Positions 1 through 12,800 of a stretch of 64,000 nt of DNA are shown here, piece by piece (the first letter of the stretch is position 1; the number at the start of each line of letters is the position of its first letter). The stretch is from Bryoerythrophyllum caledonicum (taxonomy: Eukaryota; Streptophyta; Bryopsida; Pottiales; Pottiaceae), in assembly GCA_963971425.1 (NCBI GenBank), contig OZ020524.1:6062417-6126416 (forward strand), in the 5' to 3' direction. The translations under genes and the position numbers were made by a program. A model generated the notes under the pieces. The model was not told the DNA's origin. It did no database searches and saw nothing but the letters and a program-made list of their open reading frames with translations.

Positions 1-3000
1 GATCTTTTCAAAAGTATTTGTCGTCTCACCATAGAAGGATTCATTGTGATTTACCATTCAAAAACAAAGAAGTGCATCCATGGATGCCAAATATTTCTTG
101 TACTTCAAGTGTTAGCAAGAGTGTTTGACGTTGGTCCGCTCATGAACCAGCTACAGTACCAGCATTTTTCTTACCTTTATTTTGAAGTGCTGAAGTGGCA
201 ACAAAACTTTTCTAGAGACCACAAATTTGACAACACCATTTTACTAGAGTTCTGTGGAGAAAATCTTTTTTTGTTGTGTCTACAAATACAAAGAAAAATG
301 ATGGCAAATAAGGGGGGCCCGTATTGGCGCATCTCTAGCACGCGGTTTCACGATAATACACAGTAATTTTGCCTAAAAAAAAATTAGCCATTATGCCACG
401 AAATACGAAATTTCGCCACAAAAGAACGCTTGTTGCTAGCTAGCACACTCGTGCACAGCAAGCAATAAGCATGATAGTCCATTACCTCCATTGACTTCTC
501 CTACCTCGTTCCGCTCACATAACTTGGCAAGACACGGTTTTTTGAACTGCTGATAGTCCACCCATTTCTTACAGACAGTACATACAGCCTTGACTGCATA
601 CTGTACTGGTAAGTTCCAACATATTATTGAGTCCTGAAACCAGAAGTGCACCAACTTCCGATAACCTTTTGGCACACTGCATGGCGTACTGACAGATCGT
701 GCACTATGATGTTACAAAAGCGAAAATGGATGGTGTAAATTGTCAATATTTGTGTAAGTGTTGATGTACACATGCCATCATTTTGTTAGAGATAGCAAAT
801 TCTGGGACACCCCCAAATCTCATCATGAAATTCATCGAACTTGCATTTTGTAAGGATGGGTTTATTCCGGAAACAATTCACAAAAAAAAATGGACAAATA
901 TCAACCAATACAATGATTTTGATGTTTAGTGTCATGGGCAGTAAATGACTTGTAAATGCTGTACGTTTTTACTTTTGATATAAATTTTTACTAAGAGCAC
1001 AACAATCTATACTACTCAAAGAGGGGGATCGTAGTGGACGTCGGTAGAAATATTCATCAAGAGTGAAAACTTATAACATTTACAAGTCATTTACTGCCCC
1101 ATGACACTAAACATCGGAATCAGTGTAGTGAATAATTTATTCGCCCATGGAAGGAAGTGATTCCATTATTATCTTAGTACTCGGACACACCGTACCAAAT
1201 GGTCGTTTTTTGCAACAAAAAAAGAAATGTGGCTATGAATTGCTTCCAAAAAATTTGGAAATCATTTTTCAAAATATTTAATCTTTCCTTGGCAAGATAC
1301 GTATTTCCAAGAATATTTGTTTTGCCAAACATCTAGTTTTAGAAAACATTTATGTTCGTCTACTTCCATCCTCTTGGGGGCAACGGGGGGTTATTCCAGT
1401 CTGGTTGCTTTTACACCAAGGTTAAGGTCCAAAGGCGGAGGGATTCTAGCGATTTGATTGCTCTAGAGCTCAACATCAACACGTGGGGCTCCACATTAGG
1501 AGTCGAGGGTCAAGGACAATTGGCAACACTTTTTGAGAATTTTGGCGTCAAGAGTTTAGCCCCTTGAAAAAAATATTGATTGAATGACAATATAAATCCA
1601 ACCTCTTGTTGAAGGGTCTAACTGTTCTCATTAAAATATTCAGAATTAGATAAAAATGGCTTTTTATACTTGACATCAAAGCAATGAAGTGATGAGTTAG
1701 TGCCTTCATTTCTCTCCTTTCCTCAGTCTTCCTCCTCTGGCCACCCTCGTTTTTCTCATTTTGTCATTTAAATTTTAAAGAATTGGTTGCGATATTGCCC
1801 AAAAATTTCATTGATTACTTTATTCAAAATTTGTGCAGATGGAATGTATCCATGAACCACTTCATTTGTAGCCAACTAGAGGTACCAGTAGTAGTTTATG
1901 CAAAGATTTTTCTGTGGACCAAATTCATTTTAGTGCATCTCAGCAAAGTAGTTGAAGGAAGTGATGATATACCGTACGCAAGGGTCGGATTTGGGCCCTA
2001 GTGCCAAATAATGATTTGTTTCTATAATTAGAAGGTTTAAAATAGAATATTTTTCAAAATTTGTATATTCACCATGTTAAGGAAATGATGTTATTGGAAA
2101 ATATTTTCCAAAAAAACCTTCAGCTATTTTTAGCAGTGTTATATTATTTTTGCCGATTTCAACCCTCGGGCACGGTATTCATTGTCAAACTTTCATAGAA
2201 GAAAATAATCTTCCAAAGGGAAGGATGGGAAGTCACCCCTTCCTGTTCTCCTAGCAACCAGGTTTTAGGATATGGGGTTCATGGATCAAAATTTAGGATT
2301 TAGAGTAAAATTGTCCTATGCCCATGCTTGCGGCGAAATTCTTTATGTAATGAGCATTTTGACCATTCTCTTAATTTTCTCTTTACCAAAAACACATTTT
2401 CTCCTAGGGTCCATGTCTCAAGAAAGTGACAGAGGAAAATAAGAACCTAACTTGGGATTTGCCAAACAGTTTGGGTCACAGCCTCCCAACTCAACCCTTG
2501 GACTTTCACCCGGCAAGGACCCAATCTCCTCAAATTGCATGCTACAATGGTTTTTTTTTCTTCTTTTCTTTGGTTGGCACTGAAACAAAACAGAGTTCGG
2601 ATAATGGTTTTTCTTAGCCTTTGGTCTTCAATGAAGTTCGGTGTAACCCCCCCCCCCCCCCAAAAAAAAAGGAAGAGAATGTGGGGGAAGGACTTTCTAA
2701 AAAAAAAACCCCCAAATTCTCAAGACAACGCAGGTTACTCAGAATTCAGTCACACAATATAGAGCAAGTACCTCCAGATCAACAGTGGAATTGCCCCTTC
2801 CAGATGCTCCTCCTACTCCAAACCATTAAAATAGAAAAATAAAAACATGCTCACCACCGAAATGTGCGTCCTACCACCCACACTCACAAGCGACAAAAGC
2901 AGCGTATGTACGTAGCAGGTCAAACTGTGTAACGGCCTCTGTATACTGGATACCGATTGGAGACATGCTGAAGGTGATCTGTGTCAGCACACAATTTAAT

Positions 3001-3500
3001 AATGATAATAATAACAATAACTTAAAAATACCTGTGGAATAGGCTCGTTATTTCTTTGTGTTTTTTTTTTCACCTGCCAGGAACCAGTATCGACTCTAGT
3101 GAAACGAGCGTAAAAAATTATCAGAAATCTTAATTTTGTTCACTTCATTATACCACCAAAGAAATGAACTCAGAAGGAACTTCTATCAGGAATCAATTTT
3201 TATGTTAACGGAAAAAGGAAAACTCCATCCTACAACCAGAGATAGTTTGGAAAAATGAAATAAAATAATAACAGTATATATGAAAGAGTGGATTCTATAT
3301 TTAACAATAATAATAACAGTATATATGAAAGAGTGGATGCTATATTTATGAGTAGGGAATAATCGGTGGGAGCACTCGAAGTGGTCAAAAGGGTGGAGGA
3401 CTTTCCCACCATTCACTCATCACGCAATACCGGCGGACCATTGCACCGAGTCGGCGAAGCTCCAAACCTGTTTCCGACACAGCGAGTTACAGTTCTCATT
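1..3500. other. Gene-poor flank
   Basis: I see no gene here. The open frames are short and none has a recognisable domain. Contents are one fold-back MITE (904-1130), a C-run followed by an A-run near 2650-2675, and a 40-bp direct repeat (3264-3303 and 3309-3348) made of an ATAACAG/AAAGAGTGGAT unit. Confidence 0.6.
904..1130. mobile_element. Fold-back MITE, CTACACT family, copy 1
   Basis: Two arms of about 55 bp are inverted copies of each other. The left arm reads GATGTTTAGTGTCATGGG then CAGTAAATGACTTGTAAA, and the right arm is its complement. The spacer contains a TACTCAAAGAGGGGGATC-like stretch that is also found in the copies at 37.4 and 47.8 kb. There is no coding capacity. Superfamily is not assignable because no clear target duplication is seen. 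Confidence 0.7.
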
Positions 3501-3633
3501 CCCTACGTCAACGGTTGTTGAGCGCACTCACACATTGATTGGAATGGAATGTTATGGTTGCCACCACCGCTGCATCAAACGTGTTGCAGCGCCTCTGACG
3601 TCACCACGGGAAACCGTGTCCTCTGAAACCTGC

Positions 3634-3640
3634 TATAAAC
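3634..3640 (+). promoter_or_regulatory. TATA box of the P450 gene
   Basis: TATAAAC lies about 310 bp before the P450 ATG, inside a locally GC-richer stretch. A start of transcription about 30 bp downstream, near 3665-3672, would give a 5' leader of about 275 bp. This is read from the consensus only. Confidence 0.45.
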
Positions 3641-3702
3641 TCACTGGGGGCAGGAAACCATCTCTCACAGCTCCCAGTTCAGTGCTAGAGTCCTCTCACT
3701 CA

Positions 3703-3799
3703 GGCTCTCATATCATCAACAGTTGCAGACTAGCAAGACTGCAAGGTCACTGGTAGTGTCCTGAACGCGGCTCTCGTATCATCAACGGTTGCAGACTAG
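3703..3799. repeat. Two-copy 31-bp direct repeat in the P450 leader
   Basis: Copies at 3703-3733 and 3769-3799 share GGCTCTC, then TATCATCAAC, then GGTTGCAGACTAG with two substitutions between them. The spacing is 66 bp. They lie between the TATA box and the ATG, so they are probably transcribed leader sequence. Function is unknown. Confidence 0.75.
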
Positions 3800-3943
3800 T
3801 TAGAGGAGTGTTACGAGAATCTAGGAAGTGACTGTGAGTGAGCTTCCACAGCCAGTTTTTATGTGATCTAGATTAGTTAATCACCCTGGTTTTGTTGATC
3901 AAGCTCTTGTAGACTTGGAGGATATTTCTACTAGCGTGGCATT

Positions 3944-5516
3944 ATGGCGATGCTGGCCGGTGTTATGGAGATGAGGTTGACGTTGCTGCAAGGTGTGGAG
4001 ACGGTGGCGTTTGTGTGTGTGGCGGCGTGGATGGTGTGGGAGCTGCTACGGCCGCGCCGCGACGAAAGTGTGGGGCTTCCTGGCGGGTCGCTCGGGTTGC
4101 CGGTGGTGGGCGAGACTTTGAGCTACATGTCCAGCATGATGACCTCGGCGCCGACGTTCATGGCGGAGCGGCGGGCCAAGTTCGGGGACCTGTTCCGGTC
4201 GAAGCTGATGGGCGCGGCGTGCGTGGTGACGACCCGGGCGGACACGATCAAGTGGGTGCTCAACCACGACGGGAGGCAGTTCGTGACGGGGTATCCCAAG
4301 GCGTTTCAGAAAGTGCTGGGCGAGTACACGGCGTTGAGCAGCCACGGGGACAAGTGGAAGAGCACCCGGCGGTTTCTCGTGAACAGCCTCCGCGTGGAGC
4401 TTCTCAAGGAGCGCATTCCCATGATCGAGCAGCTCGTCGTTGAGAACCTCGCGTCGTGGGCGCAGAAGGGCACCGTCAGCATTCGCGAGGAAACCAAATC
4501 GGTAAGCATTGCGAATCTGATATGGTTTTGGATCAGATAGGATGCGGTAGAGATCGATTTGTTGACAGTGAAGATGTTGTTGGGTGCAGTTGGCGTTCAA
4601 TGTGGTGGCGCAGTATCTTCTGGGATCCAGGTTGAGATCTGGCCCGGTGAATGACTCCTTGAGAAACGACTTCTACACCTTGGCGGAGGGGCTGTTCGCG
4701 TTGCCGATTGCCCTCCCGGGAACGAACTTCACGAAGGCGCTGGCGGCGCGGGCGCGCATTGTGGAGACCCTGGAGCGCGACGTGGTGAGCCAGCCGCGGC
4801 CGGCGGGCGACGAGGACCAGTACGTGGACTACATGAACTACATGCGGGAGCAGGGACTGCCCGGGATGACCGAGGAGCTGCTGATCGAGCAGACCCGGTG
4901 CCACGTCCTGGGGATGCTGTTCGCGGGGCACGAGACCGCCGCCTGCGCTATGCTCTTCGGCGTGAAGTACATCACGGACAACGCGCGCGTGCTGAGCGAG
5001 CTCCGAGCCGAGCATGACAACATCCGGACGTCGAAGCTCGAGGGCAGCCAGCTGACCTGGGACGACTACAGGAACATGAAGTTCACGCAGGCGGTGATCA
5101 CCGAGACCCTGCGGGTGGCGAACCCCGTGACGCTGCTGTGGCGCGAGGCCACCGAAGACGTGCACCTCAACGGGTTCGTGGTGCCCAAGGGGTGGAAGAC
5201 GGTGTGCGCCATCCGCGAGGCGCACCACGACCTGCAGGTTTTTGAGAATCCGCTCGAGTTCAACCCGTGGCGCCACCTGACGGAGGTGATGGACCCTGCC
5301 AAGAAGGCCCCCCTGCTGGCGTTCGGAGCTGGGCCGCGCTACTGCCCCGGCGCCGAGCTCGCGCGCATCGAGCTCTGTATCTTCCTCCACCACCTCGTCA
5401 CCAAGTTCGACCTGCAGCAGCACGACTCTTCCGAAAAGATGAGCTTCTTCCCCATCCCCAAGTTCACCCACGGCCTCCGCATGCACGTCCAGGAACGCAC
5501 CACGGCGGCCCACTAG
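3944..5516 (+). CDS. Cytochrome P450 monooxygenase, CYP85 clan, two exons
   Basis: Exons are 3944-4501 and 4590-5516, and the 88-bp phase-0 intron has GTAAGC...GTGCAG borders. The product is 494 residues, normal for a microsomal plant P450. An N-terminal membrane anchor (about residues 8-32) is followed by the proline/glycine hinge GLPGGSLGLPVVGETL. Visible P450 signatures are the I-helix AGHET (298-302), the K-helix ExxR as ETLR (358-361), a PERF-like FNPWR (410-414), and the heme loop FGAGPRYCPG with the iron-ligand Cys at 438. The GSLGLPVVGETL hinge and overall pattern place it in the CYP85 clan (brassinosteroid, abscisic acid 8'-hydroxylase, triterpenoid and gibberellin-related enzymes). 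The family within the clan and the substrate cannot be read. Codons are strongly GC-ending, unlike the AT-rich surroundings, which creates long antisense shadow frames. The first ATG is used; other in-frame ATGs follow at residues 3, 8 and 10. Confidence 0.93.
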
Positions 5517-6335
5517 CATCGCAGGAGCCACCAATTTTGCTAGACTGCCATAACCTTCTGCACAGTGCATCATACACATCAAGGTCAGGCTCGTCAGGAT
5601 CACTATACAAAATCATCACATCAATATTAATACCACCAGCTAGTTAGCTAGCGAGAGAAGCAGGTGGAGGAGGCGCGATTAGAACCTCGGCAACTGATCT
5701 CCGCTGATAAGTTAACAGAGGATTCAATCATTTACCAGCCTTGCATGAAATCATGGACGTGGCCACCATTCACACTGGAATTTTTTTTATAGCTGAAGAT
5801 CTAGAGGCACCTCCGAGTTAGAGGGAACTTGTCGTAGTGAAATTGTAGAAAGCGATATTGATGAGGACCTGCTCTACATGTGGAATGGAAAGCTGTAACA
5901 TCAGATTTCATTTATTTGCAATATTAGTACACTCATGTGCTGCTTTGTTGCCATTTTGTTGAGGGTACAAATCGGTTCATTGTCTTGGAACAGCGCTTTA
6001 ATTTGTAGCACATGGCTAGAACATGAGAGGCAAAGGCATGGCTGGAGTGGGTAGCAGTGTGTAGCGTGCTGCTGAATTTCAAGGCAATTATCATTCTGAC
6101 ACTACTGTCCCTCCTCACTTACTGTTTCAAGCATTTTAGGAGTGGGTGAGTCAAAAACGACAAGAAAAAGCACCCTTTTCCACATTCTGTGAGAGTGAAG
6201 GACGGCACTTTTTGAGTGAGGAGCAAGAGGGTTGCTTGTGGTGTGGGCTCTCTTTGGCAATGGGAGCTTCCAAGTCTGGTTGGTAGAGACACTACTAGCA
6301 AACTTACTGCACTATGGATCATATTTAGTGTAGCA
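5517..6335. other. P450 3' region and spacer
   Basis: This is the 3' untranslated region of the P450 followed by unremarkable AT-rich DNA. No gene is seen. Confidence 0.5.
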
Positions 6336-6424
6336 TACACTAAATGCGAAGCCATTCGCTAAATGCAAAATTCGCAATTGGTGTAGTGACATAACCATAC
6401 CGTAAATGTGAAAGACTACACTAC

Positions 6425-6662
6425 CCTACGCTATGGTCAGTTTCGTACATAATTAATTCAAAATGGGGACTTGTCCAAAATTTTGGAAATTTCAAGAGAT
6501 TTAGCTAGGCGATACCCATGTAATACCAAGGTGACACCCGTGCAAGATCTAGGTGATACTTGTGTAATACCTATGTCATATCCATTGTGTCGAACCATGT
6601 CTGACAAAAATAAATAAATGCTTCGGCACTTGCCTGCCGAAACTGACCGTAGCGTACGGTAT
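6425..6662. mobile_element. MITE with GGTCAGTTTCG inverted ends, copy 1
   Basis: The left end CTACGCTATGGTCAGTTTCG is matched by the inverted right end CGAAACTGACCGTAGCGTACGG. The interior holds four copies of a 22-bp unit (GATACCCATGTAATAC-like, 6506-6590). The same ends and unit recur at 39.45-39.78 kb, where the array is longer. Confidence 0.65.
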
Positions 6663-6844
6663 ATGCGAATTTCAGTAGAGATTGTAACGGATTTTATTTT
6701 ACTCGTGCGCATTTAGTGTACGTAAAGTAAAAAAACATAATATGTTCATTAAGACAAAAAAACAACCATTTGGAGGAAGAACGTTGATTAAATAAAACAG
6801 AACTTGCAAGAAAAACAAGGAAGAAAAGAAAGACTTGCAAAAAA

Positions 6845-7150
6845 ATAATGAGAAAGAATGAGGAATATTAAGAGATTCTGAGGAATATTGAGGAATATAG
6901 ACAAATGTAGAGAAATTTTGTGGAATTTGGAGGAATCCTAGAGAATCATGGAGAGTTTTGAGGAATCTTATAAAAATCTTGTAGGAATCTTTCAGGAATC
7001 CTTTGGAGACTTTTGTGAGGAATGTTGAGAACGTTGGAGAATCTTCTGGAATAATTTGAGGAATCTTGATGTATTTTGGAGATTATTTTTAAGATTCTTA
7101 GGAACTTGTGAGAATCTTGAGGAATCTTTGGAAATTTTGAAGAATATTGC
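6845..7150. repeat. Degenerate GAGGAATCTTG minisatellite
   Basis: Short units of the type GAGGAATCTTGAGGAATATT recur irregularly about every 11-15 bp through this stretch. It is purine-rich on the plus strand. No coding frame is supported. Confidence 0.6.
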
Positions 7151-7490
7151 GTAGTAATATAAAAATATTGAAATATAAGAAATGAAACATGGAATGAAAA
7201 CATTGAAAGATATGCAAGAAGGAGATTGAAAAATAGGAACACATAATAGTTAATGGGAACAATTAAGCCATGACGGCTGGTAGGTGCTTCATTGGGGGTA
7301 GGGTGAGTTGGACAAGGCGAAAAGTCAACAAGGAGAATGAAAGTATGACGGCCACTAAGCGGTTGTTTGGTGGTGTCATTAATGACATTGGCATCTAACA
7401 CTAATTGCGAACTTGTTCACAAATAGTGTACTAAGGTAATTACACTATTTGCGCTCATACACTAAATGTGATCTTTAGTGTAGTTTGAGT

Positions 7491-7856
7491 ACTTGGCTAA
7501 AGAAGTCATGGCCCTGGAATTAATCCATGGCCATTTCTAAATTCAATGTTGATAGAAAACACCATAAAACAAGACGTCACCACGTACATTTAGAAAGAAT
7601 AACATTGTTCCAATTTCTCCTTGTTAGCTCCATTAATCCTTGCACACTAGTAGAATTTAACATATAATGGATATCTCACCCCACATTTTAAGAGCAGCAT
7701 CACCCATCGCTCGCAACCTCCATGCCAGAGGCAAAAAGTGCCATTGAGCCTCCCCTCCACAGCCAGAACATTCACATCAAAGCATGGTGTCCCTCCAAAA
7801 ATTTGCATATCCAGGGTATCCTCACGTGACTATTGCACACGCCATGCAATCATATT
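7491..7856. other. Spacer before the LTR element
   Basis: Nothing recognisable. The last six bases, CATATT, are the left copy of the flanking duplication of the LTR element. Confidence 0.5.
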
Positions 7857-8625
7857 TGTAAAGTCCCTAAACTCTACTTAGTCTAGATCCTTTCTTTTCC
7901 CTGCACCCCTGACACCCCCTTAGTGTTAGTGATGCTCTTTACTCATTTCACTTAGTGGCCCAAGCCCCCAAGTCCCCAAGTGGCCCTTTGGTCTGGGCCA
8001 CCAAGTGTCTCCACTGGTACCCCATACCAAATTCCCCTTTTCGATGAGGAGGGACCTTCCCTCTATTCCCCCTCAACACCAGGGTCCCCCTCAAGCCCTT
8101 GCTTGAGGGCTGGTGTCCCTTACCGCCGTGTGCCACCACGGCGCCCATGGTGCCTTTAAACCACGACGGGCCAAGGGAGTCCCCATGGTGCCTTTGCACC
8201 ACGTGGCCTCCCCGTAGCGCTCCTCCTTGAGGCGCATCAACATCACTTGGGCGTCACCACTCCAGGGTGACACCCCCACCAAGTCGCAGCCACTCCAGGG
8301 CGCGCCGCTCACTTGTAGTGGCACTCCAGGGTGCCACCACCTCTTGGTGACACCACTCTAGGGTGGCACTCCAGGGTGCCACCCATCTCAAGGTACCACC
8401 ACATCAAGGTACCAAGGCACCACCACTCCTGGGTGGTGCCTCCCTCTTAGTGGCACCACTCCAGGGTGCCACTCCGGGGTAGCGCCCCACCATGGCGCCA
8501 CACACAAGGGCGCCACCACTCCAGGGTGGCGCCACTCTAGGGTCCCCTCGGCACCACGCCTCCACACTAGGGTGGAGGCGCCCCCAACCGCGGTCACCCC
8601 CTTCTCCACACTTAGGGAGGTGACA
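7857..8625 (-). repeat. 3' LTR (left)
   Basis: 769 bp, bounded TGTAAAG...GGTGACA. It is GC-rich and contains about ten copies of a partly palindromic CACTCCAGGGTG motif between about 8255 and 8550. Confidence 0.96.
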
Positions 8626-8639
8626 TTCTCCCCCACTTT
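8626..8639 (-). other. Polypurine tract
   Basis: On the minus strand AAGTGGGGGAGAA sits directly before the 3' LTR, the normal place for plus-strand priming in this family. Confidence 0.85.
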
Positions 8640-9201
8640 AAGTGTTAATGTCCTCATTAACTTTCGTGTTCACTGCAGACCACTCTTTAGTGGTGTCCTT
8701 CCCATTGGACTATCATTTTTGTTTGATTTGGTGTAGTAGCCACTCTACACCAGCTTCTTAACTTAGGGAAATTGTTACTTTGTCACTTTCCCACTTCTTT
8801 TTCTTTAGTATTCAGAGCTTTGTTTCCTTTCCAGAGCCCCTATTCAACAGGGTGTGCAATGGGTGATTGTCGACTGCTAGATTTGCACCAAGACTCGCCC
8901 TGCCTTGGTCCTTGTATTCCATTTGGACATGGAGAGCAACCCCCACACTTTGTTTTCACAAAAACACAAGTCAATCCTTATAAGGCCGGAAAGACAATCT
9001 CACCCATGTCCCGAGTGAGCATCCTGAGTTACCCCAAGAGCTAGCTTAACGGCACCCCTCTTTCCAGTAACTCCATCACTTCAACTCTTCCACTTGATCT
9101 CATTTCCAATTGGGATTTTGATTTCACGTTGTTAGCTTTCTGTTTTTTTTTTTTTTTGAACTTCGTTGCGTGCTCTCCCCCACTTTGAGGGAACGATGAC
9201 C

Positions 9202-12200
9202 TCATCGTTTTGGAGCTTTTCTCTTTATGCCCATTTTTTCCTTTTCAACATCACCCACTCTAACTTCAAAAGCATCAATGAGTGGTTTCACGTGCCTTAG
9301 ATAACTTGCAGACACCCATTGGTATTCTGTCACTGGAAACCCTTCAAAGGTACATTGATACACTAACCCTTGGGTCAATCTCTTCTTCCCCACTATTCCA
9401 ATGATTTGTCCCATTTTCTTATCCCAAATGTCATATAAGGCCTTGGGCCTCAACAATTGTTCAGGGTGGAAACCTTTGTCATCCGGTGTGAATTTCTTCA
9501 ACACCGAAACATGAAATACAAGGTGTAATCTCCCTTTCTTTGGAATATCAATTTGATACACATCTTTGTGAATCTTCTTCAATACTTCATATGGTCCAGC
9601 CCATCTTTGCACCCATTTGTGTAACAATGAATTGGGAATGGACAAGTTAGTGGTGTCTAACCAAACTAACTCACCAACGTCATGCACGACTTCACGGCGG
9701 TGTTTATCTGCCGCTTTCTTATACTTACTCTGGGCGCGTTCCAAAAAATGCCTTGCCATTTTTTGGACATGGTCTCTTCTTGAGACCCATGTTGCTGCCT
9801 CTTCAGAGAAGAATGTGGATGGAGAATCCTCATCTTTCTTTGCTAACACTAGATCAATGGGTTTCAAGGCATCAAACCCATGAGCCACCTTGAATGGATT
9901 CATCCCAATACTTGTTGAAAAGGTGGTGTTGTAGCAGAACTCAGCCTGTGGCAACACATCCACCCAGTCACTGTGGTCAGCTGCTATATAGTTCCTCAAA
10001 TACATGTTGAGGATAGCATTGACTCTTTCGGTTTAACCATCACCTTGGGGATGAAACGCAGTAGTCAAAATGAGTTTGGTTCCAGACCTTCTCATCAAAT
10101 GTTGCCAAAAGGCCGTTAGAAACTGCGCGTCCCTATCACTCACTATGTCTTCTGGATAACCCTTTTGGCAAATCCAATGATCATAAAAGAGTTGGGCTAT
10201 TCTCTCAGCCCCATCACTCCACTTTGTTGGAATGAACCTTGCTTGCTTGCTAAACCTATCCACCACAACGTAGATGGCGTCATATCATTGCACCATAGGC
10301 AGCGAAGTCATGAAGTCCATTGACAAACACCTATATGGCTGCTTTGGAATGGGCAAGGGGTTTAACATTCCCATTGTTCTTTGAGTGCTTGCCTCGTTCA
10401 TTTGGCACTTGGCACATCAAGAAACATACTTCTCCACATCTCCTTTGAGATTTGGCCAGTAATACTTCTTGGACAACTCTTTAGTTGTCACTAGCACTCC
10501 ACGGTGTCCTGAGCCTGGCGTATCATGGAATTCACTCATCATCTTCTTCCTTAAGCTTCCTTCAGGGAGGTAAAGTCTACTTTGCTTATAGTAGATCAAC
10601 CCTTTGACTCTCTTAACGATCTTAAGTCTTGAGAACTTAGAAGATAGGCCCTTCTTTGGGACTGGCTTGAAATCAAACATCTTGTTCAACTCAATTGCCT
10701 CTACATCATTATTGTATCCCTCTTTGACTTCTAACTCCAATGGAGTGTCGCCTTGACTAAGAGCCATGGTCATCATTACCATGAGTTCTTCGTTTCTACT
10801 CAGTGCATCTGGCACTAAGTTCTCACGTCCTGGCTTGTGAATTACAACCACGTTCATTGAGGCAATCACATCGTACCACCTCAATTCTTTGGATGTGGCT
10901 TGTGCCTTAGTTTCAAAATACTTCAATGAGATGTTGTCAGTGAAAACCTTGGTTTCTTGACCACCCAAATAATGCCTCCATACTTTAAGGCAATGGACAA
11001 TTGCAAAGAGTTCCTTCTCATGTGTGGGCCATTTCAATTGGCTCCCAGTGAGTTTTCTACTTTCAAAAGCAATGGGTCCCCCCTCTTGCATTAGCACTCC
11101 CCCAATGGCAAACCCACTAGCGTCAGTGTGTACCTCAAACTCCATTCCAAAATCTGGGTACTTGAGTACCCGAGAACTGGTTAAGGCTAGTTTGAGTTCA
11201 TCAAATGCTTCTTGGCACTTGAGGCTCCATTGAAACTTCTTGTTTTCTTTGGTCAACAAGTCAGAGAGGGGGCCAACAATTCTAGAAAAGCCCCTTATGA
11301 ACTTTCTATAATAATTTGCTAACCCCAAGAATCCCCTTACACCCCTTTGGATTAGAGGCACTTCCCACTCTCTAATTGCCTTTAGTTTTTGGGATCCGCT
11401 TGAATCCCTCCACTATTGCAAATGTGACCTAAGAATTCAATTTCTTGAAGTGCAAACTCATTTTTCTCTGCATTAGCATAAAGCTTATTGTCTCTTGACT
11501 TCTTTAACACTGCCTCCACATGTTTGGCATGTTCTTCTTCAGTCTTAGAGTATATCAAGATATCATCAATGTAGATGATGACATACTCATCGGTTTCTTG
11601 GTGGAAGATTGAGTTCATCATTGTGGTGAAGGTAGCTGGCGCATTGCACAGCTCAAAAGGCATCACCACGAACTCATATGATCGATACCGAGTCCTACAA
11701 GCAGTCTTCTCAACATCTTCATCGGCCACCCTTATTTGATAGTACCCTGACTTAAGGTCTATCCTAGTAAAGTACTTAGCCCCAGCCAACCTATCCATTA
11801 AGTCATCCGCCCTTGGCAGTGGATAGTTGTTCTTCACGGTGATCTTGTTGAGTGCTCTATAGTCAACACACATTCGAAACTTACCATCTTTCTTGCTCAC
11901 AAACAAGACTGGTGCTCCAAATGGTGACTTGTTTGGTCTAATGTAGCCCCTTGCTAGCAACTCAGTGAGCTGCCGCTTCAATTCTTCCAACTCCTTTTGG
12001 TTGAGTCTATAAGGGGCTTTTCTAGGTGGGGCAGACCCTGGCACCAAGTCAATTTTATGATCCACCACCCTTTTTGGTGGCAGATCATTTGGCAACTCAT
12101 CAGTCACCATATCTTTGAACTTTTCCAAAACATCCAAAATGCTTTGGGGTAGACACTTAGGATTTTGTGTTAACTCAGCCTTGTTTATTGCAAACTCTTG

Positions 12201-12794
12201 GGCTAACAAACAAAATGTTTCACCACTAAGCTGGTTTTGACTTACTAAGTTAATGCCCAATCCATCAAGGTTGGGCTCACGTGTGTGGTTAAGGACTTGT
12301 GGCTTTCCATCAATCCCCACCATCACCACTTCTAGTTTTGGCCTTCTCCTAATCTCAACTCCATAAAAGTCAAGAAATGTGTTGCCTAACACAAAATCAA
12401 CACCAGTGAGGTCACACACTATGAAATCCTCTACTAACTTGGTGTTGCCTACTTCAAAACTTAAGTCTGGCACTACTTGGGTTGCTAGACTACTACCTTG
12501 GGCAAACGCCACTTTGACGGCCTCCTTGGTTGGCTCCATCTTCAACTCCATCCTCTTAGCACAACTTGTGCTCACGAACAAGTTGGTAGCTCCTGAGTCA
12601 AGCAACAAAGAAACATTAGTTCCCTTCAACTTACCTTTCAAATAGACTAAGCCCTTGTGATGACTGATAATGTTCAACTTGGCCTCAAAACCTCCCCCAA
12701 GCACCATGGCCCGGAGGTGAAGGCTCTTCATCACCTTAGCACTTTTCTTCAAGGGTGATTGCACTTCTGGCTCCTCAATGAGAGCTTTTGGCAA
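9202..12794 (-). pseudogene. pol region of the chromovirus (fossil)
   Basis: Going down the minus strand one sees an aspartic protease with the DSGA active-site motif (about 12.6 kb), a reverse transcriptase with the YIDD box (about 11.55 kb), an RNase H region beginning with VHTDASGFAIGG (about 11.1 kb), the integrase H2C2 zinc-finger region (about 10.5 kb), the integrase core (about 10.3-9.9 kb), and a C-terminal chromodomain-like stretch ending in a basic tail (about 9.4-9.2 kb). The chromodomain is the part that, in related elements, directs integration to marked chromatin. The region is broken in a few places and is treated as a fossil. Confidence 0.93.
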
Positions 12795-12800
12795 AACACT

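Larger units (their letters stand above)
6336..7490. repeat. Composite repeat block with inverted TTCGCAATT ends
   Basis: The left side carries TTCGCAATTGGTGTAGTG (about 6369-6386) and the right side the inverted CACTAATTGCGAA (about 7401), together with several ACACTAAATG motifs on both sides. Inside are a smaller MITE (6425-6662) and a degenerate minisatellite (about 6845-7150). It looks like a non-autonomous DNA element with later insertions. No protein is recognisable. Confidence 0.4.

Noticed and set aside
4046-4600. 184-codon minus-strand ORF opposite P450 exon 1
   Set aside because: Same antisense effect. It also runs through the intron.
4533-5603. 356-codon minus-strand ORF opposite the P450
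   Set aside because: It is the antisense shadow of a GC-ending coding sequence. It is Arg/His/Val-rich with no domain, while the plus strand carries every P450 motif and a clean intron.
7948-8657. Minus-strand frames in the LTRs (MVQRHHGD..., MPLQVSGA...)
   Set aside because: They occur identically in both LTRs, outside the gag-pol region, and follow the CACTCCAGGGTG repeats.
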